A stretch of 5,795 nucleotides of DNA from Arthrobacter sp. (lineage in GTDB: Bacteria; Actinomycetota; Actinomycetes; Actinomycetales; Micrococcaceae): contig JAODMA010000147.1 in NCBI GenBank assembly GCA_025464545.1, positions 1 to 5,795 on the forward strand. The letters are read 5' to 3'. The position numbers and the translations under genes were made by a program. Below are positions 1-5,795 of the stretch, piece by piece. Below the pieces are notes generated by a model. It did no database searches and had not been told where the DNA came from. It saw only the letters and a program-made list of their open reading frames with translations. The first letter of the stretch is position 1. Every line of letters begins with the position of its first letter.

Positions 1-2021
1 TGGGCGAGCTCCCGAAGAAGAACATCGACACGGGACTCGGGCTCGAGCGCCTCGCGATGATCCTGCAGGGCGTCGAGAACATGTACGAGACGGACCAGGT
101 CCGCCCCGTGATCGACAGGGCCGCAGCCCTCTCCGGCCGGGAATACACTTCGGCCGAGTCCGCCGATGACCCGCACCACACCGACGACGTCCGGATGCGG
201 GTCGTCGCCGACCACATCCGCTCCGCCCTGATGCTGATCGCCGACGGCGTGACCCCGTCGAACGAGGGCCGCGGTTACGTGCTGCGCCGCCTCATCCGCC
301 GGGCCGTCCGCTCCATGCGCCTGCTCGGCGTCGAAAAGGCGTGCCTGCCCGAACTGCTGCCGGCCTCCCGGGACGCCATGAAGGGCGTCTACCCGATCGT
401 GGAGACCGACTTCGAGCGCATCAGCCGGATCGCCTATGCCGAAGAGAGGGCGTTCCTGCGCACCATCGCTTCCGGCACGGCCCGGCTGGAAGACGCCGTC
501 CAGGAGTCCAAGGCCGCCGGCCGTCCGCTCTCCGGAGCCGACGCCTTTGCCCTGCACGACACCTACGGCTTTCCGATCGACCTCACCCTCGAAATGGCCG
601 AGGAGGCCGGGCTGAAGGTCGACGAGCCCGAGTTCCGCAAGCTCATGCTCGAACAGCGCCAGCGTGCGCAGGCCGATGCCAAGGGCAAAAAGGGCTCCCA
701 CGCGGATCTCAGCGCCTTCCAGGAACTGCTGTCCGCCGGCGAGACCGTCTTCACCGGCTACACCGAACTCAACGGCGAATCCAAGGTCCGCGGCATCCTC
801 TCCGGCGGCCAAAGAGTCGCCCAGGCCGCCACGGGCGATGAAATTGAACTCGTCCTCGCCGAGACCCCGTTCTACGCCGAGGCCGGCGGCCAGGCCGCGG
901 ACACCGGGCTCATCACCGGCGACGGCTTCGTCGTCGAGGTCCTGGATGTGCAGCGCCCGATCAAGGGCCTCAGCGTCCACAAGGCAATCGTCCGCGAAGG
1001 CGAAATCGGTGCCGACTCGCTCGTGCAGGCCGCCGTGGACCGGGAACGCCGGCATGCCGCCGAGCAGGCCCACACCGGCACGCACATCGTGCACGCGGCC
1101 CTGCACCAGATTCTCGGCCCGGAAGCGCTGCAGCGCGGGTCCTTCAACAAGGCCGGCTACCTGCGCTTCGACTTCTCCTGGGGCGAGGGCCTCAGCGCCG
1201 CCACCCGGTCCGAGATCGAGGAAGTTTCCAACCTCGCCATCCGCAACAACTACCGCGTCGAAACCAAGGTCATGGGCCTGGCCGAGGCGAAGGCGCTCGG
1301 CGCGATGGCACTCTTCGGTGAGAACTACGGCAATGAGGTCCGCGTCGTGGAGATCGACGGCGCCTGGTCCCGTGAGCTTTGTGGCGGCACGCACGTCGAG
1401 AACACCTCGCTGATCGGCAGCCTGTCCCTGCTTGGAGAGCAGTCCGTCGGTTCGGGAAACCGCCGCGTCGAGGCCTTCGTGGGCATGGACGCCTTCCGGC
1501 ACCTTGCCGCGGAACGCGCCCTTGTCACGGAGCTGACGGAAATGCTCAAGGTTCCGTCCGGACTGCTCGCGGACCGCATCGCCACCACGCTGACCAAGCT
1601 CAAGACGGCCGAGAAGGAGCTGGAGCGTCTTCGCAAGGAACAGCTCACGGCCGCCGCCGCACAGCTCGTCGGCACAGCCAAGGATGCTGCCGGGGTCAAG
1701 GTCATCGCGCACGACGCCGGCCTGGTCAGCGGCGCGGATGATCTGCGCGGACTGGCCCTGGACTTGCGGACCCGCCTCGGCTCCGAGCCTGCCGCCGTAG
1801 CGGTGGCCGGTGTCAGCAACGAGCGCCCGGTCATCCTGATCGCCACCAACGAGGCCGCCCGTGCGGCGGGGGTCAAGGCCGGCGCGCTGGTGCGGCTCGC
1901 CGCCGGAATCCTCGGCGGGGGCGGCGGCGGCAAGGACGACGTCGCCCAGGGCGGTGGCACGGACGCCGCCAAGGTCGGCGCGGCCCTGGCCGCCGTCGTG
2001 GATGCCATTACCCGGCGATAA
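1..2021 (+). CDS. alaS: Alanyl-tRNA synthetase, 5'-truncated by the window edge
   Basis: AlaRS charges tRNA-Ala with alanine in the cytoplasm and hydrolyses mischarged Ser- or Gly-tRNA-Ala. The reading frame is open from base 3, so 672 residues are visible. Roughly 220 N-terminal residues (class II motifs 1 and 2) lie outside the window, judged from the usual length near 880-890. Visible parts, numbered from base 3: class II motif 3 with GLGLER at 11-16; the tRNA-recognition region with the RGYVLRRLIRRAVR signature (about 89-102); the LHDTYGFPIDLTLEMA segment typical of the family near 183; the editing domain with zinc ligands HTGTH (H357, H361) and CGGTH (C460, H464); a helical, coiled-coil-like linker at about 500-557; and the C-Ala (DHHA1) domain with a six-glycine tract at 638-643. 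It ends in TAA. An internal ATG at 57 is in frame but lies inside motif 3, so it is not the true start. All expected editing residues are present, and the gene looks intact apart from the edge. Confidence 0.98.
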   Translation, partial: GELPKKNIDTGLGLERLAMILQGVENMYETDQVRPVIDRAAALSGREYTSAESADDPHHTDDVRMRVVADHIRSALMLIADGVTPSNEGRGYVLRRLIRRAVRSMRLLGVEKACLPELLPASRDAMKGVYPIVETDFERISRIAYAEERAFLRTIASGTARLEDAVQESKAAGRPLSGADAFALHDTYGFPIDLTLEMAEEAGLKVDEPEFRKLMLEQRQRAQADAKGKKGSHADLSAFQELLSAGETVFTGYTELNGESKVRGILSGGQRVAQAATGDEIELVLAETPFYAEAGGQAADTGLITGDGFVVEVLDVQRPIKGLSVHKAIVREGEIGADSLVQAAVDRERRHAAEQAHTGTHIVHAALHQILGPEALQRGSFNKAGYLRFDFSWGEGLSAATRSEIEEVSNLAIRNNYRVETKVMGLAEAKALGAMALFGENYGNEVRVVEIDGAWSRELCGGTHVENTSLIGSLSLLGEQSVGSGNRRVEAFVGMDAFRHLAAERALVTELTEMLKVPSGLLADRIATTLTKLKTAEKELERLRKEQLTAAAAQLVGTAKDAAGVKVIAHDAGLVSGADDLRGLALDLRTRLGSEPAAVAVAGVSNERPVILIATNEAARAAGVKAGALVRLAAGILGGGGGGKDDVAQGGGTDAAKVGAALAAVVDAITRR

Positions 2022-2031
2022 CGGACGACCG

Positions 2032-2616
2032 GTGAACGAAGCTGCTGTGCCCGGGGACTACCCCCACGGCGTGAAGCTCGGGGTGGACGTCGGCACCGTC
2101 CGGGTGGGCGTGGCGGTGTGTGACCGGGACGGCATCCTGGCCACACCCCTGCGCACGCTGGAACGGAACGCGAAGAAGAATACCGACGTGCGGATCCTCG
2201 CGGCGCTGGCCGACGAGCTCCATGCCGTCGAGATCTTCGTGGGCCTTCCGCGGACGATGAGGGGCGAAGAACACGCCTCGGCGCGGATGGCCACGGACTA
2301 TGCCGTGCTGCTGGCAGATGCCCTCAGGAACCGCGGTTCCGGGATCCCGGTACGGCTTGTCGATGAGCGGTTGAGCACGGTTACCGCGCACCGCAACCTG
2401 CACGAAGCTGGCATGAGCAGCCGGAATCACCGTAAAGTAGTTGATCAGGTTGCGGCCGCAGGTATCCTGCAACATGCGATCGATATGCAAAAGGCCAGGG
2501 GAACGGAGATCGGAAGCCGCGTTTACGCGGAAACCGCTCCGGGGCCAACCGGGGACGGCGCTTCTGCCGGCCCGGACGTACACACGCAATCTGCAGAAAA
2601 CGGAAGGCTACAGTGA
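2032..2616 (+). CDS. ruvX: RuvX/YqgF family RNase H-fold nuclease (putative Holliday junction resolvase / pre-16S rRNA processing)
   Basis: This 194-residue cytoplasmic protein belongs to the YqgF/RuvX family. The family is linked to 16S rRNA 5'-end maturation in E. coli and to Holliday-junction resolution in mycobacteria; which applies here cannot be read from sequence. Motifs in order: GVDVGTVRVGVAVCD with the first acidic residue D19; FVGLPRTMRGEE around 69-80; DERLST at 111-116; and VDQVAAAGILQ with D138. These supply the usual acidic active-site set (D19, E112 or D111, D138). I chose GTG 2032, 10 bases after alaS stops, with a weak GGA (2023-2025) six bases upstream. An alternative GTG at 2071 would remove 13 residues and start right before the first strand, but its only purine run is about 14 bases away. 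The last 45 or so residues (about 149-194) are a polar Gly/Ala/Pro-rich tail beyond the conserved fold; E. coli YqgF has only 138 residues. The stop overlaps the mltG start. Confidence 0.95.
   Translation: MNEAAVPGDYPHGVKLGVDVGTVRVGVAVCDRDGILATPLRTLERNAKKNTDVRILAALADELHAVEIFVGLPRTMRGEEHASARMATDYAVLLADALRNRGSGIPVRLVDERLSTVTAHRNLHEAGMSSRNHRKVVDQVAAAGILQHAIDMQKARGTEIGSRVYAETAPGPTGDGASAGPDVHTQSAENGRLQ
2602..2607 (+). promoter_or_regulatory. Ribosome binding site for mltG
   Basis: GGAAGG lies five bases before the GTG at 2613, inside the last codons of ruvX. It is the clearest Shine-Dalgarno match in the left half of the window. It supports GTG 2613 as the mltG start even though that codon overlaps the ruvX stop. 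Confidence 0.7.
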
Positions 2617-4295
2617 GCCCGGGCAACAATGACGACTCCCCAGGAGACGCTTTCGGCGCCTCCGGCCGACCGCTGACGCGCAAAGAGATCAGGGCCCGGG
2701 AGAAGTCCCTGATGACCCAGGGCCACGAAGTCATCCCGCCACAGGCCTTCGAGACCGGGCGGGACAGCCCGCCGGCGGCGCCCGCCGCTCCCGCGGAAGC
2801 CGCACGGCCGGAGAACGCGCCGTCGCAAACGGCACAACCGGTCCACGCGCCTAAGCTCCCTGCCGCCGGCCCGACAGTGCATGAGGATACCGAGTCCCGG
2901 GACACCGTTCCCGCGGACCCCGTGTCCCCTGAAAAGGTTCCTGGGGACGAGGTTCCTGAGGACGCGGTGCGCGTGCATGCCACGCGCCAGTATGCCGCGC
3001 GTGAGTATGCCGGCCGCGTGACCCCCGGGGCGGGACCGCACTACGAAGCTGAACATCAGCCCGGCTACGCAGCCCACCCCGGTGCGGAGTATCCCGGCTA
3101 CGAGGCGGACGCCGGCGACGAGGCCGACGATGTCCATGGCGACAGCGCCGAGCGCCACCCCGAGTATCACCACGAGGAAGACGGACCTGAACTAATGGCC
3201 GGAGCTTCCGCCAAGGGCAGCGGTAAGGGACATTCCAGGAAAGTCCGACGCCGTCGCCGTTTCCTCGCCCTCGTGCTGACCCTGGCCGTTTTCGTGGCGG
3301 CGATCGTTGTGGGGGCGCAGTTCATCAAGCCATTGCTCGGCGGCGACACGGTGGCCGACTACCCCGGACCGGGAACCGGTGAGGTGACGATTACCGTTCC
3401 CCCTGGTGCCGGGCCCAAATCCGTGGCCACGGAACTCCAGAATAAGAAGGTCGTGGCGAACGCGGACGCCTTCCTGAAGGAATTCGCAACCTCCGGCGGA
3501 GCGCTGAGCCCTGGTGACTTCAACATGCGCACCGAAATGAAGAATTCGGACGCCGTGGCCGTGCTGCTGAACCAGGACAAGGGCAAGGTCATGTACTTCG
3601 CCCTCAATGCCGGCCTCCGAATCGGCGAGTCGCTGCGGGCGATTTCCGAGGGCACCGGAATTCCGGTCGACGCACTGAAGGCACTCAGCGATTCACCGGC
3701 GCAGTTCGGGGTTCCGGCCAAGTCGAAGAACCTCGAGGGCTTCCTTGCCCCCGGGGAATACCGCTTCCCGCTCGGCACCCCCGCCAAGGACATCCTCCAG
3801 AAACTCTCGTCCACCACCCTGGACGAACTCAAGGCCCAGGGCATCACGGACCCGGCCAAACAGTACGACGTCGTCACGGTCGCCAGCATTGTCCAGGCTG
3901 AGGGCGGACAGGCGGAATACGGGGACGTGGCCGGCGCGATCTACAACCGGCTCAAGCCCGGCAACACCGAAACGAACGGCCTGATCCAGTCCGATGCGAC
4001 CGTGACCTACGGGCTGGGCATCCGGAGTTTCCACATCGACGAGGCGCAGAAGGCCGATACCTCCAATCCGGACAACACCTACGCAAACACCGGTCTGCCG
4101 GCCGGCCCTATCGGCTCGCCCGGAAAGACGGCCATCGATGCCGCAGCGAAGCCCAAGTCAAACGACTACCTCTACTGGGTGACCATCAACCTGGATACCA
4201 AGGAGACCAAGTTCTCCAAGACCCTGGCCGAACACAACGGCTACGTTCAGCAGTACAACGCCTGGTGTGCGGCCAACGCCGGACGCTGCGTATGA
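2613..4295 (+). CDS. mltG: MltG/YceG-type endolytic peptidoglycan transglycosylase with long cytoplasmic N-terminal extension
   Basis: MltG is an inner-membrane lytic transglycosylase that cuts nascent glycan strands and so limits their length, working beside the peptidoglycan synthases. The 560-residue product starts at GTG 2613, overlapping the ruvX stop as GTGA, with a good ribosome site. Residues 1-216 are a low-complexity Pro/Ala/Glu/Tyr-rich segment, probably disordered and cytoplasmic. It contains a charged TRKEIRARE stretch near 22-30, a pentapeptide repeat at 99-118, and a basic KVRRRRR run at 210-216. One transmembrane helix follows (about 217-238). The extracytoplasmic part has a LysM-like region (about 252-320) and the YceG catalytic domain: ASIVQAEGG with E430 as the expected catalytic glutamate, AIYNRL, LIQSDATVTYGLG, and NTYANTGLPAGPIGSPG. 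Length is well above E. coli MltG (340), mostly through the N-terminal tail. Oddities are Asp487 where PYNTY is usual, and two cysteines (C552, C559), the only ones in the protein. The stop overlaps aroE. Confidence 0.95.
   Translation: MSPGNNDDSPGDAFGASGRPLTRKEIRAREKSLMTQGHEVIPPQAFETGRDSPPAAPAAPAEAARPENAPSQTAQPVHAPKLPAAGPTVHEDTESRDTVPADPVSPEKVPGDEVPEDAVRVHATRQYAAREYAGRVTPGAGPHYEAEHQPGYAAHPGAEYPGYEADAGDEADDVHGDSAERHPEYHHEEDGPELMAGASAKGSGKGHSRKVRRRRRFLALVLTLAVFVAAIVVGAQFIKPLLGGDTVADYPGPGTGEVTITVPPGAGPKSVATELQNKKVVANADAFLKEFATSGGALSPGDFNMRTEMKNSDAVAVLLNQDKGKVMYFALNAGLRIGESLRAISEGTGIPVDALKALSDSPAQFGVPAKSKNLEGFLAPGEYRFPLGTPAKDILQKLSSTTLDELKAQGITDPAKQYDVVTVASIVQAEGGQAEYGDVAGAIYNRLKPGNTETNGLIQSDATVTYGLGIRSFHIDEAQKADTSNPDNTYANTGLPAGPIGSPGKTAIDAAAKPKSNDYLYWVTINLDTKETKFSKTLAEHNGYVQQYNAWCAANAGRCV
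2907..2966 (+). repeat. Four-unit 15-bp tandem repeat encoding degenerate pentapeptides in the MltG tail
   Basis: Four consecutive 15-base units (2907, 2922, 2937, 2952) encode VPADP, VSPEK, VPGDE and VPEDA, residues 99-118 of MltG. Each unit begins with Val and carries Pro and mostly acidic residues. The last two units match at 13 of 15 bases when taken as GGTTCCTGGGGACGA and GGTTCCTGAGGACGC, which suggests a recent duplication; the first two have diverged more. The repeat lies in the predicted disordered cytoplasmic segment. Confidence 0.6.
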
Positions 4296-5221
4296 CGCTG
4301 CGGGCCGCCGTGCTGGGGCACCCCATCAGCCATTCGAAGTCACCCGCACTGCACCGGGCAGCCTATGCCCATCTCGGTGTCGCGATCGCGTACTCCGCGA
4401 TCGACGTGACCGTGGAGGAGCTGCCGGTTCTCATGGCGCGGGTGCGCGAGGAAACCCAACAAGGTGAGGGCTGGCGCGGGCTGTCGGTCACGATGCCGCT
4501 GAAGACCGCAATGGTCGCCGAAGTGGACGAGGTGCGCGGCGTGGCCCGCGCGCTCGGCGTGATCAACACTGTCGCCTTCGAGCCGTCCACCGCCGGCAGC
4601 CGCCCTGTCGGGAACACCGGGGAATCCCCCCGCCTGGTCGGCTACAACACGGACGTCGCAGGCATTGTCAATGCCCTCCGTCACGCAGGAGCGGCGACCG
4701 CACCAACCGCCGCGATCCTCGGCGGTGGCGGCACCGCTGCCGCCGCGATCGCCGCCCTGAAGGATCTCGGCGCCTCCGGCGCCGATGTCTTTGTGCGCGA
4801 CGTCGGCCGCGCGGCTGAAGCGCGGGCCGCCTCCGCCGCCGTCGGGTTGCCCATCCGGGTGCAACCGCTCGCCGGGGCCGCGGCAGCAGTGGCCGCCGCC
4901 GACGTCGTCATCTCCACCCTGCCGCCGCGCGCCGCGGATACCCTGGCAGCGGAACTGTCGCAGGCCTTCGCGGGGGAGCGCTCCCCGGACACCGCCCGCA
5001 ACCGTCCCGGCGTGCTGCTGGATGTGGCCTACGATCCCTGGCCCAGCCGGATCGCTTCGGCGTGGCAGGACGCCGGCGGCACGGTGGTCCCCGGACTGGA
5101 GATGCTGATCTACCAGGCGGTGGAACAGGTGCGCCACTTCACCCGGCTCGGCGACGCCGTCGCGGAGGAAGTCATAGATGTGATGTGTGACGCAGTGGGG
5201 GCACCCCGACGGGTGTTCTGA
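4292..5221 (+). CDS. aroE: Shikimate dehydrogenase (shikimate 5-dehydrogenase)
   Basis: AroE reduces 3-dehydroshikimate to shikimate in the cytoplasm, the fourth step of the shikimate pathway. The ATG at 4292 overlaps the mltG stop as ATGA, and the product has 309 residues. Substrate-binding motifs are complete: SHSKSP at 13-18, VTMPLK with catalytic K71, GVINTV with N92, and GYNTDVAG with catalytic D121. The Rossmann domain shows [11 protein letters not shown] at 142-152. Near the C-terminus come YDPWPS and [13 protein letters not shown], both typical of actinobacterial AroE. It is about 35-40 residues longer than E. coli or M. tuberculosis AroE. Much of the excess is a linker between N92 and D121 (residues about 97-113) and a Glu/Arg/Pro-rich stretch before [10 protein letters not shown]. 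The usual Asn-Arg-Thr loop that holds the NADP 2'-phosphate reads V168-R169-D170 here, so cofactor preference is uncertain. An upstream in-frame GTG at 4265 would only add residues encoded inside mltG and break the overlap pattern. The family assignment is firm; a quinate/shikimate dehydrogenase role is possible but less likely beside aroC. Confidence 0.95.
   Translation: MTLRAAVLGHPISHSKSPALHRAAYAHLGVAIAYSAIDVTVEELPVLMARVREETQQGEGWRGLSVTMPLKTAMVAEVDEVRGVARALGVINTVAFEPSTAGSRPVGNTGESPRLVGYNTDVAGIVNALRHAGAATAPTAAILGGGGTAAAAIAALKDLGASGADVFVRDVGRAAEARAASAAVGLPIRVQPLAGAAAAVAAADVVISTLPPRAADTLAAELSQAFAGERSPDTARNRPGVLLDVAYDPWPSRIASAWQDAGGTVVPGLEMLIYQAVEQVRHFTRLGDAVAEEVIDVMCDAVGAPRRVF
4383..4403 (+). 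repeat. Perfect 8-bp inverted repeat within aroE
   Basis: CGATCGCG (4383-4390), loop TACTC, then CGCGATCG (4396-4403) form a perfect hairpin stem about 90 bases after the aroE start codon. It lies in coding sequence for AIAYSAID and has no following T-run, so it is not an intrinsic terminator. A stem of this size could arise by chance in a GC-rich window this long; any role in mRNA folding is speculative. Confidence 0.4.
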
Positions 5222-5235
5222 GCTCGTTACATGGC

Positions 5236-5243
5236 AGGATGGA
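5236..5243 (+). promoter_or_regulatory. Ribosome binding site for aroC
   Basis: AGGATGGA in the 26-base aroE-aroC gap places AGGA eight bases, and the second GGA four bases, before ATG 5248. An ATG at 5231 is in another frame and reaches a stop after a few codons, so 5248 is the start. Confidence 0.65.
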
Positions 5244-5247
5244 ATCT

Positions 5248-5795
5248 ATGTTGCGTTGGTTGACTGCCGGAGAATCCCATGGGCCGGCCCTGGTCGGAAT
5301 TATTGAAGGCGTGCCCGCCGGTGTTGAACTCACCAGCGTCCAGATCGCCGATGCGCTGGCCCGCCGGCGGCTCGGGTATGGCCGCGGGGCGCGGATGAAA
5401 TTCGAGCAGGACGTGGTGACCATCCTCGGCGGCGTCCGTCACGGGATCACCCAGGGCGGACCCGTAGCCGTCCAGGTCGGCAACACCGAATGGCCCAAAT
5501 GGGAGCAGATCATGTCTGCCGATCCCGTGGACCCGGACATCCTCGCAGACCAGGCCCGCAACGCTCCGCTGACGCGGCCGCGCCCGGGGCACGCCGACTT
5601 CACCGGCATGCAGAAATACGGCTTCGACGAGGCGCGTCCGGTGCTCGAACGGGCCAGCGCCCGCGAAACCGCCACCCGGGTGGCCCTCGGCGCCGTGGCC
5701 TCGGCCTTCCTCAAGCAACTCGGCATCGAGCTGATTTCCCACACCGTTTCGATCGCCAGCGTCGCCGTCCCCGAAGGCCGTCCGCTGCCGGTCCC
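5248..5795 (+). CDS. aroC: Chorismate synthase, 3'-truncated by the window edge
   Basis: AroC converts 5-enolpyruvylshikimate-3-phosphate to chorismate by anti-1,4-elimination of phosphate, using reduced FMN. It is the last step of the shared aromatic pathway and feeds aromatic amino acids, folate and quinones. The frame stays open from ATG 5248 to the window end, giving 182 residues of an expected total near 400. Signatures seen: GESHG at 8-12 with H11; [12 protein letters not shown] at 39-50; [13 protein letters not shown] at 61-73; TEWPKW at 80-85; RPGHADF at 112-118 with H115; and [13 protein letters not shown] at 130-142. H11 and H115 correspond to the two conserved histidines of the family involved in FMN and substrate chemistry. 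The start has a good ribosome site and gives the [12 protein letters not shown] opening I know from actinobacterial AroC. The gene sits 26 bases after aroE, so the two shikimate genes are almost certainly co-transcribed. No damage is visible in the part present. Confidence 0.97.
   Translation, partial: MLRWLTAGESHGPALVGIIEGVPAGVELTSVQIADALARRRLGYGRGARMKFEQDVVTILGGVRHGITQGGPVAVQVGNTEWPKWEQIMSADPVDPDILADQARNAPLTRPRPGHADFTGMQKYGFDEARPVLERASARETATRVALGAVASAFLKQLGIELISHTVSIASVAVPEGRPLPV

Noticed and set aside
1909..1935. GGC-rich run in alaS as a possible microsatellite
   Set aside because: It encodes the conserved six-glycine tract of the AlaRS C-Ala domain, so protein function explains it.
1325..2146. 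Long minus-strand open frame (273 codons) opposite alaS and the ruvX start
   Set aside because: It is a codon-bias shadow of a GC-rich gene. Its translation is Arg/Pro/Ser/Ala-rich with no motif, and the plus strand encodes well-conserved AlaRS.
2339..2350. 12-bp perfect palindrome CCGGGATCCCGG in ruvX
   Set aside because: About one 12-bp palindrome is expected by chance in a window this size, and more in GC-rich DNA. It is fully coding and has no partner copy.
2441..2468. Promoter-like pair TTGATC - 16 bases - TATCCT inside ruvX, possibly driving mltG
   Set aside because: Each box matches the consensus at only 4 of 6 positions, and the bases encode the conserved VDQVAAAGIL motif, which explains them. 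Transcription start mapping would be needed to revive it.
2523..3173. Minus-strand open frame (216 codons) opposite the mltG tail
   Set aside because: Its composition is low-complexity Gly/Arg/Val-rich, I see no ribosome site or motif, and it is explained by the third-position GC of mltG.
5222..5247. Possible separate promoter for aroC in the 26-base gap
   Set aside because: The gap is too short for a full promoter and I see no paired -35/-10 boxes. The ribosome site accounts for its conserved-looking part.
5227..5742. Minus-strand open frame (171 codons) at the right end
   Set aside because: The plus strand here encodes chorismate synthase with all family motifs. The antisense translation has none.

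Overview
The window is a high-GC stretch whose genes, protein motifs and gene order (alaS - ruvX - mltG - aroE - aroC) look like a chromosome of an actinobacterium. An Arthrobacter-like member of the Micrococcaceae is my best guess. That assignment comes from recognising protein sequence and synteny by eye, not from a database search. Both ends cut through genes: the left edge falls inside alaS and the right edge inside aroC.

From left to right, all on the + strand: the last three quarters of alanyl-tRNA synthetase (1-2021); after 10 bases, RuvX/YqgF, an RNase H-fold nuclease (2032-2616); overlapping it by 4 bases, an MltG/YceG endolytic transglycosylase with a very long cytoplasmic N-terminal tail (2613-4295); overlapping that by 4 bases, shikimate dehydrogenase AroE (4292-5221); and after 26 bases, the first 182 codons of chorismate synthase AroC (5248 to the end). 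No intergenic gap exceeds 26 bases. I see no terminator and no convincing promoter, so the simplest reading is one polycistronic unit read left to right, with its promoter upstream of the window.

The genes serve different processes: tRNA charging, RNA or Holliday-junction processing, peptidoglycan glycan-strand length control, and the shikimate pathway. AroE makes shikimate and AroC makes chorismate, so those two act in the same pathway. This grouping matches a gene order I recall as common in actinobacteria, where aroK and aroB usually follow. It is a housekeeping region. I found no mobile element, CRISPR array, RNA gene, toxin-antitoxin pair or defence system, and nothing that supports an undescribed system. 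The points worth a second look are protein details: a tandem pentapeptide repeat and a terminal cysteine pair in MltG, a substitution in its otherwise typical C-terminal motif, and an altered cofactor loop and two linker insertions in AroE.
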